From NCBI GenBank assembly GCA_004210805.1, contig SDXZ01000009.1, forward strand, positions 1 through 37,056: a stretch of 37,056 bases of DNA, in the 5' to 3' direction. This document shows positions 24,876 through 33,746 of this stretch, piece by piece; position 1 is the stretch's first letter; every line of letters starts with the position of its first letter. Made by a program: the position numbers and the translations under genes. The stretch is from Acidovorax sp. (GTDB lineage: Bacteria > Pseudomonadota > Gammaproteobacteria > Burkholderiales > Burkholderiaceae_C). Under the pieces are notes generated by a model. The model searched no databases, was not told the origin of the DNA, and saw only the letters and a program-made list of their open reading frames with translations.

Positions 24876-27800
24876 CTAGCTGCAGTCGCGCAGGCTCGTG
24901 CGACGGCCGAGGCCAAATGCCAGCAGCCCTAGCAGCACGGCCAGCACGCCCAGGCTCCAGCCAGACAACACCGGGATGGCAGCCGGGGCTGCGGCGAGCA
25001 GCACGGGCACGACGGGGTCGTTGATGATGCCGTCCAGCACGCCAAAGCTGTCATCGCCCCACCCACCGTCCGTCACGTCATAGGAGACGGTGTTGCCGTT
25101 GATCTGCAGATTTACCGGGTCGTAATAGCGGCTGGTTGACGGGCTGCCCGGCGTAGGGCCGTACTTCTTGACCGTCAACCCGGTCAAGTCGGGAAAGGTG
25201 ACCGCAACCCGCGCCGTCTCGCCCGGCTGACAGCCCACGAGCCGCAGGCGGAATGCCCCGTGCGGCATGGCCGCCGCGCCGGGGTACGGGGCGGGTGCGG
25301 CGATAGGGCCGGTGCCAGCCAAGTCCAGCTGGCAACCCGCGCTGGCCGACACCACGCCCACCTGCACCGGGCCGGAGCCTGTGCTCGTCGGGATGGGCAG
25401 GGTCTCGAAACGCGCCTGCACAGTGCACGCCGCCGTGACCGCAGCCGTGGTGTAGACAGACCCCGCGAGCGTGCCGCCGCATCCCGTGACGGCGGCAATG
25501 CGGTAGCCCGCAGCAGGAGTGACGGTAAAGCTGCCTGCCTGGCCCTGTGCCACGTTCACGGCACCCGCCGGGTTGATGCTGCCGCCCGCGCCGGCTGTGG
25601 CCGTCACCGCGTGCAGGATGGGCGTGAACGAGGCGGACACCGTGCAGTTTTGGGTGATGGGCGCTGTGGTGAAGGTGGACTGCACCAGCGAGCCGCCGCA
25701 GCCGGACACAGACAGCACCTGGTAGCCGGCCTGGGGAGTGACAGTGAACGCGGCCACTGCCCCATCGGTGAGTGTCTGCGCGCCAGCCGGGCTGATGCTG
25801 CCGCCCGCCCCCGCCACTGCAGTCACCGTGCGCGCGGGGGCAAATGCCGCCGTCACGGTGCAGTGGGCCGTCACAGGGCCGGTCGTGTACACCGTGCCGA
25901 CGAGCGTGCCGCCACACCCGCTGGCGCCGGCCACTGCAAAGCCGGGGTTGCCCTGCAGATCAAAGCTGGTTGTGGCGCCCAGAGGCACCAGCACGGGCGA
26001 CACCGGGATGAAATAGCCGGCGGTGCTGGGCGCGGGAGTGACGGTGTATTCGGGGACGTACTGCTCGACAGCGGCGTATTCATTGAAGGCGCGCGTGCCA
26101 CCCACCGCCAGCACCCGGCCGGACGGCAGGAGCGTAACAGTCAAGTCCGCACGGGCGGTTCGCAGCCGGGCGACCTCGCTCCAGGTGTCGCTGGCTTCGT
26201 CGTACAAAAGCGTGCTGTCGTAGGGATTGGACGCCGCGGCGCCCGCTCCACTGTCATCGCCTCCAGTAACCAGCACCCGCCCATCGCCCAACAACTGGGC
26301 AGCGTGCTTGGCCCGGGGCTCGGGCAGGTCTGCCACACGGCTCCATCCGGTCGCTGGGTCGTATACAAACACCCAGCGCACTGCACCGCTGTTGAGGTAC
26401 CCGCCCACCGCCAGCACCTTGCCGGAGGGCAGCAGCGTGAGTGTGGGCTGGCCGATGAATTGGCCCAGGCTCCCCGCGCCGCTCCAGCTGTCAGTGGCTG
26501 GGTCGTAGATCTCGGTATTCAGCCGTGCGTTGCCGCTGTCGCTGCCCACCACCAGCACTTTGCCGGAGGCCAGCAACACCGCGCTGTGCCTGGCCCGGTT
26601 CATCAGCGGTGCCGCAGCGGCCAGCCAGGTGTTTGCCGCAGGGTCATAAATCTCCGCAGAGTTGTTGGCGGCACCCACCCCGCCAACTACCAGCACCCGC
26701 CCGTCCGCTAGGCGCGTGGCCGTGTGCCACTCGCGCGCCATCGACATGTTGGGCGCCACCGACCAGGTGTCGGCGCCAGCGTCGTACAACTCGGGAGGAG
26801 ACGAGGACCCGCCGGTTACCAGCACTCGGCCCGAAGCCAGCACAGTGGCGGAGTGCCCGTAGCGCGACGCTGCCATGGAGGCCGCCGCAGACCAGGCATC
26901 CAGCGCAGGGTCGTAGATCTCGGCAGTGGCCAGGCGGCCGGAGCTGCCAATGCCGCCTACGGCCATCACCTTGCCCGTAGGCAGCAGTACGGCCGCATGG
27001 TACCCGCGGGTGGATGGCAGGTCCTGAGCGTCTGCCCACAGCCCTTGGGGATACCGATACAGCAAGGCGCCCGAGACCACCCCGCCGCCGCCCACCCCAC
27101 CCACCACCAGCACATCGCCCGACGCCAGCGCCGTGGCGGTGTGGATGCCACGGCCCGGCACCGGGGGCGCGTCGGCCTGCCATGTCTGGGTCACGGGGTT
27201 ATAGCGCTCGGCGCTGTTCTCATCAGGGTCGCCGCCCACCACCAGCACCTCGCCCGTGGGCAGCAGCGTGGCCGTGTGCTGGGCGCGCGCCTGCCCCAGC
27301 GGGGCGACGGTGCTCCAGGCGTTGGCGACCGGGTCATAGACCTCGGAAGAGTTCAAAGCCCCAGCAGAGCTGCCCAAACCGCCCGTGATCAGCACGCGGC
27401 CCGATGGCAGCAGCGTTGCCGTGTGGAGCCGACGTGCAACTGACATCGGTGCAGCAGGCGACCAGGTGTTGGTGGCGGGGTCATACACCTCCGCCGTGGC
27501 CTGTACACCCGCGTTGGCGAAGCCGCCGGCCACCAGCACCTTGCCCGAGGGCAACAGGACGGCCGTGTGCTCTTGCCGGCGCACCTGCACCGCGCCCGTG
27601 GGCGCCCATGCGCCGGGGCTGCCAGGGACGAACACTTCTCCCGCCCCCTGGGTGAGATTGCCCCCTGTCACCAGAACCCGCCCGGACATCAAGCGCGTTG
27701 CCGTGTGCCGAAAACGCTCCACGCTCAGCGCAGGGGCCGCCGCGCTCGTGCCAGCCACCGGGTCATACAACTCGACGGACGACAGCGGCAAACCGTCGTA

Positions 27801-28172
27801 TCCACCCGCCACCAGCACCTGCCCGCCCGCTAGTGGCGTGGCAGTGTGCAGGCCACGGGCCGCAAGCAGCCCCCCCAGCGATGCCCAACTGTTGGAGGCG
27901 GGGTTGTAGCGCGCCACGCTGGCTTGCATTCCAGTGCCGCTGGAGCCACCGGTGAGCAGCACATGGCCCGAGTCCAGCAGCGTGGCGGCGTGCTCAAAGC
28001 GCGCAAAACCGGGGTTGGCTGCATTGCGCCACGTGCCTGTCTGCGCCCAGGCACCGCCTGCGGCCGCGCACCAGCACAGACAGCCGGCCAGCAACGTGAC
28101 CAGCCCGCGCGGGCTGGTCAAAGCGTACAAGAACACGGGAAAAAAGCGCCAAGGCGCCATTGCGAGCTGCAT
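24876..28172 (-). CDS. Large kelch-repeat surface protein with InlB-type repeats and C-terminal sorting tail
   Basis: About 1098 residues. After a signal peptide (cleavage near AGGAWAQT), 14 kelch-type units of about 45 residues follow, each with H-T/S-A-T/V-LLPSGKVLVxGG and a YDPATNTW-like end; 14 units could fold as two seven-bladed propellers. Then come about three Cys-paired InlB-like repeats (GAGGSINPAGA, FTVTPAAGYRI, GCGGTL, CTV), a domain like choice-of-anchor U (VTFPDLTGLTVKKYG, DGGWGDDSFGVLDGIINDP) and an IPTL-CTERM-like tail (IPVLSGW, hydrophobic helix, GLGRR). It is probably exported and sorted to the envelope. The frame is open to 28238; the ATG at 28172 has a GGTGGGA site and gives a compact signal peptide. 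Ligand unknown. Confidence 0.88.
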   Translation of the reverse strand: MQLAMAPWRFFPVFLYALTSPRGLVTLLAGCLCWCAAAGGAWAQTGTWRNAANPGFARFEHAATLLDSGHVLLTGGSSGTGMQASVARYNPASNSWASLGGLLAARGLHTATPLAGGQVLVAGGYDGLPLSSVELYDPVAGTSAAAPALSVERFRHTATRLMSGRVLVTGGNLTQGAGEVFVPGSPGAWAPTGAVQVRRQEHTAVLLPSGKVLVAGGFANAGVQATAEVYDPATNTWSPAAPMSVARRLHTATLLPSGRVLITGGLGSSAGALNSSEVYDPVANAWSTVAPLGQARAQHTATLLPTGEVLVVGGDPDENSAERYNPVTQTWQADAPPVPGRGIHTATALASGDVLVVGGVGGGGVVSGALLYRYPQGLWADAQDLPSTRGYHAAVLLPTGKVMAVGGIGSSGRLATAEIYDPALDAWSAAASMAASRYGHSATVLASGRVLVTGGSSSPPELYDAGADTWSVAPNMSMAREWHTATRLADGRVLVVGGVGAANNSAEIYDPAANTWLAAAAPLMNRARHSAVLLASGKVLVVGSDSGNARLNTEIYDPATDSWSGAGSLGQFIGQPTLTLLPSGKVLAVGGYLNSGAVRWVFVYDPATGWSRVADLPEPRAKHAAQLLGDGRVLVTGGDDSGAGAAASNPYDSTLLYDEASDTWSEVARLRTARADLTVTLLPSGRVLAVGGTRAFNEYAAVEQYVPEYTVTPAPSTAGYFIPVSPVLVPLGATTSFDLQGNPGFAVAGASGCGGTLVGTVYTTGPVTAHCTVTAAFAPARTVTAVAGAGGSISPAGAQTLTDGAVAAFTVTPQAGYQVLSVSGCGGSLVQSTFTTAPITQNCTVSASFTPILHAVTATAGAGGSINPAGAVNVAQGQAGSFTVTPAAGYRIAAVTGCGGTLAGSVYTTAAVTAACTVQARFETLPIPTSTGSGPVQVGVVSASAGCQLDLAGTGPIAAPAPYPGAAAMPHGAFRLRLVGCQPGETARVAVTFPDLTGLTVKKYGPTPGSPSTSRYYDPVNLQINGNTVSYDVTDGGWGDDSFGVLDGIINDPVVPVLLAAAPAAIPVLSGWSLGVLAVLLGLLAFGLGRRTSLRDCS
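28097..28120. repeat. 24-bp perfect palindrome in the kelch signal-peptide coding region
   Basis: Arms TGACCAGCCCGC and GCGGGCTGGTCA meet with no spacer. It encodes residues inside the signal peptide of the kelch protein, about 55-75 bases into the gene. It could be a protein-binding dyad, or a structure in DNA or mRNA affecting early translation. Confidence 0.7.
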
Positions 28173-28622
28173 ACGATCCCACCGGCAGATGAAGGGCCAG
28201 AACAAACAAAGCGCGCAGTATGGCCAAGAAGGCCGCATGCCGACAAGCCCGAAGTGCGCAGGAAGGAGAAATCAGCGGAAGCGAACCCGGGCCCGTGGCA
28301 CACCGAAGGAAGTCTGAAACTGAAAGAACGCGTCCTTCATGGCCTTGCGACCAACCATTCTGAAAACGGCAAGGTCTTGCGCGACTGTTCGGTGAAGGTC
28401 CCATCCCTGGTTTGGGCTTGCTCTGGATAGCTCAGATCCGCAAGATTCGGTCAGCGGGGCAGTTGCTCAAATGCTAGCCCCGGCAGGTAGCTGCGCCAGG
28501 CGTGCGAAAATCCGTGCTAGCAAGTTTCAACGAAATACCGAACGAAAACATGCCTAGCCGGGAACATGCCAGGGGCTTCATCAGATCTTGGATTTCTCTG
28601 AGTCTTGCAAAGGTTCTATTTC
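28173..28622. other. Divergent intergenic region between the kelch and pseudopilin genes
   Basis: About 450 bases that must hold both promoters. I see no convincing gene, hairpin terminator or strong -35/-10 pair. Short frames on both strands lack ribosome sites. Confidence 0.4.
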
Positions 28623-29093
28623 ATGACGTTTTGCAAGCCCAAAAATAGAATATGGCGTGCCATTGGCGTGACGCTCCTCGAGCTGTTGATCACAGTTGCG
28701 CTTATCGGGTTGCTCTCAGCAGTGGCGATGCCTAGCTACCAGTTGTATATAACTCGCGGCAAGATCGCAGTTGCCAAGAAAGACATACTCGAGATCAGTC
28801 TAAGCCTAGAAAGGTATGTGACGTTCAGGGGCGCATATCCCACAAGCTTGGCCGAACTTCCTGATAACCGGTTAGACCCTTGGGGTTCTCCGTACCGATA
28901 TTTGTCGATGGATGGAGCTACTGTAGGTGCGAAACGTAAAGACAAATCCCTGCATCCTCTTAACAGCGACTACGACTTGTACAGCATGGGTCCCGATGGC
29001 CAGAGCCAGACTCCGCTGACAGCCAAAGCAAGTCGTGACGACATTATTCGCGCTAATAACGGCGGCTTCGTCGGCGTTGCCGAGGACTACTGA
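28623..29093 (+). CDS. GspG-like type II secretion / type IV pseudopilin
   Basis: A 156-residue prepilin. The type III signal has a basic leader and the cleavage site G15/V16 followed by TLLELLITVALIGLL, with Glu at mature position 5 needed for assembly. The rest matches the major pseudopilin GspG: KKDILEISLSLERYVTFRG, YPTSLAELPDNRLDPWGSPY, then LYSMGPDG. The longer frame starts at a TTG at 28605; the ATG at 28623 is preferred, with AAAGG upstream. It is an isolated pseudopilin with no secretion ATPase, secretin or peptidase nearby, and its stop touches the ATG of a c-di-GMP enzyme gene, so the two are one unit. Confidence 0.88.
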   Translation: MTFCKPKNRIWRAIGVTLLELLITVALIGLLSAVAMPSYQLYITRGKIAVAKKDILEISLSLERYVTFRGAYPTSLAELPDNRLDPWGSPYRYLSMDGATVGAKRKDKSLHPLNSDYDLYSMGPDGQSQTPLTAKASRDDIIRANNGGFVGVAEDY

Positions 29094-31721
29094 ATGCGCC
29101 TGAGTGCGGCACAAGCAATCCTCTACAGCCGCGTTGGACGTCAGTTACTGGGCACGTTTTTCGTGCTCGTGGCTGTGCCAGTTGGAGCAATGTCGTTTCT
29201 GGCTTACCACCTCACTGAATATGTGGTGCGGCATTCAGCGGCGCAGTTAAGCAGTGAGTTGGCTAAAGCGTTGAGCATCAGTCTGATTGGCCGTCTGCGC
29301 GCAGCTGAAAGGCTGCTGCAGGTCTACAATCTTTCTGCTTTGCATGAGCCTGGGTCAGTATTACTGGATCCCGCACTTCAGGCCATGTTCGTCAGTGTGG
29401 AAAGGCTCGCTCAAACTGAAGCTGGCCCGAAGTCAAGTGAGGCAACGGTCCTGCTTGTCACCGATGCCGTGCAATCCGGGGGAGCGCCCTCAGTGGAATT
29501 ACTCGCGCATATCCAAGGCGCCGCCGTCCGTGGCCGCTTGAGTCCGGACTACTTATGGGACAACGCACAGTCGGGGACCCATAGGATTTGTTTTGCGGGA
29601 CCGCAACTTTCGGCGGCCTTTTGCCAAGGCGTAGAGCTCACAGCTCACTATTCGGTCCAATCGCAACGCGAAATATTCTTTCGGCCATATTTTGACGCGC
29701 CCACTTGGACAATAACGATCACTGGGCAAGAAGATGTGCGTCGCTATCTGCCCATTGGACTGGCCGCGCTCGTTGCCAACGTCGCTGGGATCGTCTTTTT
29801 GCTGGCGCTGGCAAGCAGCTCAGTTCTGTTGCGCCGACTTACCCAACCATTAGACGCGCTGACCTCCGGAACCAAGGCCGTACTAGCAGGCGATTTCACG
29901 CGTCGTGTGCAGATCACAGGCCGTCATAACGAATTTACAGACTTAGCTGAGTCGTTCAACGCCATGACCGAAGAGGTGGGACGTGACCTCCGGTTATTCC
30001 GCGTGTTGGCGGAGATGGACAAAGCCATCATCGCCCAGCGGCCCTTCGTAGAGATAGCGAAGCTGATGCTGGGGCATATGAACCTACAGCTTGGTTACGG
30101 AACGGTAGGGGTGGTGCAATGGTCGTCTGATGCCCCCTACCCTTCGCTACTGTCATACGAGCTGGATGGATCGCTGCGCCAGCACGAGACCCGCATTGAC
30201 GTCGAGGGCAACCATTCCGCTTCCGGATCCGAGCCGTGGCAGTACCTACTGATCGAGCAGACTGCTCGGCAGCGCGCTTGGATTCGCCTGGAGCAGCTGC
30301 CCGAGCCAAACGGGCGAGCGCATCGTGAGTTAACGGCATTTCGGCAGCGCTTGGCCGTGGCGCTGCACGCCGAGCTGCATGAGCAACAGATGCTTGAGCG
30401 AGCGACCCATGACAGCCTCACCGGCCTCCTAAACCGATTCGGGCTCACAGAAGCAATTGGACATCTGACGCACGACGCCAATAGCGACGAGGGTGCACGC
30501 CATCCGAGCTCACGTTTCGCAGTTGTCTATATGGACCTTGACGGGTTTAAAGAGATTAACGACGCATATGGCCACAGCGTGGGCGACAGTGTGCTTCGGG
30601 AAGTGGCTGTTCGCCTACGCAACTCCATCGGGCACCAAGCCTCTGCCTTGGCGCGCGTCGGTGGCGACGAGTTCGTCTTTGTAGTGCCTGCGGACACGGG
30701 GGGAGCTTTTCGCGCGGACATTGAATTCGCGATTGAGTCCGTTCGTCAACCGTGTAACGTGCCGCCCCGGCTTCTGCCGGTGGCCGCCAGCATCGGGATC
30801 GCTCTGTTTCCAGATCATGGCACCTCACACGACGAGCTCCTCAGGAATGCTGATCTGGCGATGTACTCCGCAAAGAGCGCTGGTCGCAACGCGCTCAAGG
30901 AATTTGACCCCGCCCTTTCGGCAGAGTTGGCCGATCGGCTTGCGCTGCGGCTGGACCTTCATCAAGCACTGAAAACGGACCAGATGTTTGTAGTTTTCCA
31001 GCCGCGAGTGGGAGCGCAAGACCGACAGATCGTCTCCGTCGAGGCGCTTCTTCGGTGGCGCCATCCCGACCGAGGGTTGATACCGCCGGATATTTTTATA
31101 GCGCTAGCGGAGGAGTCAGGCTTCATCATCGAGCTCGGCCTTTGGGTTCTTCACGAAGCCTTGCAGCAATTTGCGATATGGCGGTTGGATCCACTTGTGC
31201 CGATAAGGCATCTGTCGGTGAATCTCTCACCGGTGCAGCTGGCCGACCCCACCTTTCCTGCGTCCCTGCAATCACTACTGCAGGAGTCCGATATCAGGCC
31301 GGGAGAACTTGAACTTGAAGTCACCGAGGGATCCCTCATTCAGGACATTGACGCAGCCGTAACACGCCTGACTGCACTGCGCGCGAGAGGTGTCGCGGTT
31401 GCACTGGATGACTTCGGAGTCGGCTATTCGGCCATGCGGTACTTGAGCCGTCTTCCGTTCGATACGCTCAAGATCGACAAAAGCTTCGTCCTTGCTTTTG
31501 GCGTGGAGCGTCCCGCTCTGGCCATTGCGACTGCAATTGTTGCCCTTGCCAAGGCACTGGACAAACGCGTGGTGGCAGAGGGTGTCGAGACTTCTGCGCA
31601 GGCAGACACGCTGCAGGGCCTTGAGGTCCACGAACTGCAAGGCTATCTGTATGGCAAGCCTCAGACGGCTGCGGAATTGGCTAGGCTGTGGGCGAACGAG
31701 GAGGGAACTGACGCGCGTTAA
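29094..31721 (+). CDS. Membrane-bound GGDEF-EAL c-di-GMP enzyme with HAMP domain
   Basis: 875 residues. Transmembrane helices at about 18-40 and 222-245 enclose a roughly 180-residue periplasmic sensor domain of unrecognised type. A HAMP domain (TQPLDALTSGTKAVLAGDF) follows, then an approximately 130-residue linker with possible GAF-like fold. The GGDEF domain begins at HDSLTGLLNRFGL (about 436) with intact RVGGDEF (about 522); the EAL domain has VEALLRW (about 650), NLSPVQ, EVTE, DDFG, LKIDKSF and EGVET. Both active sites look complete, so synthesis and breakdown of c-di-GMP are both possible. The gene starts directly after the pseudopilin stop, implying translational coupling. Confidence 0.94.
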   Translation: MRLSAAQAILYSRVGRQLLGTFFVLVAVPVGAMSFLAYHLTEYVVRHSAAQLSSELAKALSISLIGRLRAAERLLQVYNLSALHEPGSVLLDPALQAMFVSVERLAQTEAGPKSSEATVLLVTDAVQSGGAPSVELLAHIQGAAVRGRLSPDYLWDNAQSGTHRICFAGPQLSAAFCQGVELTAHYSVQSQREIFFRPYFDAPTWTITITGQEDVRRYLPIGLAALVANVAGIVFLLALASSSVLLRRLTQPLDALTSGTKAVLAGDFTRRVQITGRHNEFTDLAESFNAMTEEVGRDLRLFRVLAEMDKAIIAQRPFVEIAKLMLGHMNLQLGYGTVGVVQWSSDAPYPSLLSYELDGSLRQHETRIDVEGNHSASGSEPWQYLLIEQTARQRAWIRLEQLPEPNGRAHRELTAFRQRLAVALHAELHEQQMLERATHDSLTGLLNRFGLTEAIGHLTHDANSDEGARHPSSRFAVVYMDLDGFKEINDAYGHSVGDSVLREVAVRLRNSIGHQASALARVGGDEFVFVVPADTGGAFRADIEFAIESVRQPCNVPPRLLPVAASIGIALFPDHGTSHDELLRNADLAMYSAKSAGRNALKEFDPALSAELADRLALRLDLHQALKTDQMFVVFQPRVGAQDRQIVSVEALLRWRHPDRGLIPPDIFIALAEESGFIIELGLWVLHEALQQFAIWRLDPLVPIRHLSVNLSPVQLADPTFPASLQSLLQESDIRPGELELEVTEGSLIQDIDAAVTRLTALRARGVAVALDDFGVGYSAMRYLSRLPFDTLKIDKSFVLAFGVERPALAIATAIVALAKALDKRVVAEGVETSAQADTLQGLEVHELQGYLYGKPQTAAELARLWANEEGTDAR

Positions 31722-31770
31722 TGTTTGCGCGGAAACAGTACAGCTAGGATGCGATGGTCCACTGCTCTTT

Positions 31771-31893
31771 CTAACGAAGTGCTTGCTCAACTCGCTGTGA
31801 CATCCATTCCGCACGGAACGCTGCTTTACGGCGTGTCAACTTTGCGAGGTACTCAACGTTGCCGCCGTCAGTGGCACCTAGCCCCTTGAGCGT
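31771..31893 (-). pseudogene. C-terminal fragment of an unrecognised gene
   Basis: An open stretch of about 40 codons ending in a stop at 31771 reads GATDGGNVEYLAKLTRRKAA and then FRAEWMSQRVEQALR, strongly protein-like, but it has no start codon and an in-frame stop just upstream. Probably the tail of a lost gene. I cannot name the family. Confidence 0.35.
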
Positions 31894-32091
31894 TCAGAAA
31901 ACGGCAGCCCACGCGCTGGACGCTGGAGCGCGCAGAACAATCAACCTTGCCTCTTACTGCCCGAGGTCGGCAAGGTCTCCCCGGTCTGCTTTGATGTGGT
32001 GCGCGTGGGGGATGAACTGCAGTACCGCGATGCCGGGAGCATGGTGTATGCAGGCACGGTCAGAACGAGCTTGGCGCCCCGGGTCCGGTGA
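31882..32091 (+). pseudogene. Protein-like fragment without a start, unknown family
   Basis: This frame reads GRWSAQNNQPCLLLPEVGKV, then SPVCFDVVRVGDELQYRDAG and SMVYAGTV, before a stop at 32089-32091. Its composition is protein-like, and VGD followed by a short hairpin recalls PAAR-type proteins only loosely. It lacks a start codon and follows a stop. With the neighbouring minus-strand fragment it suggests a decayed segment between the c-di-GMP gene and the lipoprotein gene. Confidence 0.3.
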
Positions 32092-32132
32092 AGGATTTCA
32101 TCAGCCTCTGCGGCGCGCGCCCCGTCTCGGGC

Positions 32133-32486
32133 TCATGGGGGAACCTTGCGGACCATTTGCACTTGGTCGCAGTCCCATACGTTGAAGTAAACCTCATCGC
32201 CCACGGCCATGCCGGAGCCCGCGTCAACTCTGGCGAAGTGCCCACGGGTTCGGGTGACTTCCCGCCATCGGATGACTGCAATCTGGTCGGTGGGGCCGAG
32301 CCCAAATTGCCGGCAGCGAGAGCCGCTCACCTTCAAGAATTCGTCCGCTTGGATTAATTTGGTCACTTTGCCGACCCTCCAGCCTTGGGACCACGCGTAC
32401 CGGTCCTCGTACACAGGTGTGCTGCAGCCGGAGATCGCAAGGAATGTCAGCGCAGCAGCCAACAAGAGCATTGGTTTTTTCTTCAT
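32133..32486 (-). CDS. Small lipoprotein of unknown function
   Basis: A 117-residue protein with a clear lipoprotein signal (MKKKPMLLLAAALTFLAISGC; lipid-attached Cys 21). The mature part is about 96 residues and beta-rich, with two more Cys (SRCRQFGLG and VWDCDQVQMV) likely paired, and a central VIRWREVTRTRG strand. The start has an AAGGGA ribosome site seven bases before the ATG. No family is recognised. Membrane-attached in the envelope, judging from the signal. Confidence 0.75.
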   Translation of the reverse strand: MKKKPMLLLAAALTFLAISGCSTPVYEDRYAWSQGWRVGKVTKLIQADEFLKVSGSRCRQFGLGPTDQIAVIRWREVTRTRGHFARVDAGSGMAVGDEVYFNVWDCDQVQMVRKVPP

Positions 32487-32646
32487 GAAATTCCCTTTGC
32501 CGCTGTCTCGGTACCGCTCGATGAGTCAATGCCTGTGCTGACGGTGCACATCGGGCGCGTGGGGATGGGTATGAATAACCGGCTCGTGAAAGTGCACATG
32601 GCTATGGCTCCCTTCGGGCCGTTGCCTGAATGTCTGGTGTTGGCCG

Positions 32647-33079
32647 TTAGGCGACCTTCTTGAAATACTCGAAGTTGTCGCCGGCGCGAACCATATAAAA
32701 ACCATCGCCTTTGTACAAGGTCATTTCTGGTGGAGCGTCCTTGCCGTTAAATTCGAGTGTGACGCTGCTGGAGGTATGGCGTGATACGCGGAAATATGCC
32801 TCGCGATGTCTCACCTCATTGAATGAAGAAATAATGGCAAGCTTCTCTGGAGAAATCTCAAGCCTCAATTTTCCGAAGAGAGCCGAAATCTTTGCAAGGT
32901 TCTCTGGAGTCGGCCGCTTCTTTTGAAATGTAAAGTTCTCCATCGTCATTTCCGTGTCTGACCGCCACTCCCCCGTAAATCCAATGCCACTTACTGGCGG
33001 CGTGACCTGGAGCCGCGGCTGATGCGGGAAGCCCGATGGAGCTAAGACTGGATAGAAGTATGGCGCGCCGTCGAATCAT
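32647..33079 (-). pseudogene. Secreted protein gene split by a -1/+1 frameshift at a G5 run
   Basis: The ATG at 33079 has a GAAGG ribosome site and starts a signal peptide (MIRRRAILLSSLSSIGLP, cleavage near ASA-AA). This frame goes out of phase after KWHWIYG. In the neighbouring frame the protein continues as EWRSDTEMTMENFTFQKKRP and then NLAKISALFGKLRLEIS, ending in GDNFEYFKKVA at 32647. The switch falls on five G (C5 at 32970-32974 on the plus strand); removing one G joins both into a protein of about 143 residues. The second part alone appears as a 100-residue frame with a poor start. The cause may be a mutation, a phase-variable run or a sequencing error. No named family. Confidence 0.6.
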
Positions 33080-33202
33080 GAAATACCTTCAATAACTATT
33101 AGCGTCTGCTTTTGGTCGATAGTACCCATTCGCGAACGGGAGGCGCACGGCTCAGGTGCGCACAGCTGCCCCTGAGCGGCTGTCAAGGCGATTCAGGCAG
33201 AC

Positions 33203-33691
33203 ATGCGTCTGACAGGCGTCCATGACGTCCGGGGTTTGAGGGCGCGGGGAGAAACGCTTGGACACCTTCTACACGTCCGGAATAGACAGCTAGTATCCAT
33301 ACGGACTATCTCAGCCCGGACACCCGCCTTGAACAACCACCCATCTTCACAACGCCCATCGGCCCCAGGACTGGCCCTTGCGGTTGCATTGGTCCTCTAC
33401 TGCGTTGCTGCGTGGTTTTCCGCTGACCTTGCCATCGCTGTGCACAAGCCCTGTGCCTCCGACTTCGAAGGTGGTTGCGGGCATGGCAAGGTGTGGGCCG
33501 GGGCGCTCTCTTGGCTTGCAGCCTGTGCGGCCGTCACCATGGCGGGTGGCATCGCAGTGTTCTCGTCAGCGGTGCCCCGCTTCAAAGCCGCCCTGACGTT
33601 GACCGCAGTCGTTCTCGCCAGTCCGTTCATCGCGTACTTGCTCTACGGGCTGTACCAAGTGGCTCCTGTCGTTGTGGAGCTGCTGCAGTAA
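33203..33691 (+). CDS. Small membrane protein of unknown function
   Basis: Up to 162 residues with three hydrophobic segments (ALAVALVLYCVAAWF, WLAACAAVTMAGGIAVF and LTAVVLASPFIAYLLYGLYQ), so an inner-membrane protein. Between the first two segments lies a Cys-containing loop (HKPCASDFEGGCGHG). The first 42 or so residues are Arg-rich and may not be translated; a TTG at 33329 would give a compact form. Neither start has a good ribosome site. I recognise no family. Confidence 0.45.
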   Translation: MRLTGVHDVRGLRARGETLGHLLHVRNRQLVSIRTISARTPALNNHPSSQRPSAPGLALAVALVLYCVAAWFSADLAIAVHKPCASDFEGGCGHGKVWAGALSWLAACAAVTMAGGIAVFSSAVPRFKAALTLTAVVLASPFIAYLLYGLYQVAPVVVELLQ

Positions 33692-33746
33692 GCAGGGGAT
33701 ATGTGAGCGGGCAGGCAAAGCGCCCATCAGTTCAAGGCCTGCGCCC

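Noticed and set aside
24559-24880. Minus-strand helix-turn-helix-like stretch (LQLAKEVRITQAVVSRYMRK)
   Set aside because: The frame has no plausible start, runs into the kelch gene end in another frame, and its remainder is not protein-like.
31859-32185. 108-codon plus-strand frame
   Set aside because: Pro/Arg-rich, and a neighbouring frame over the same bases looks more like real protein.
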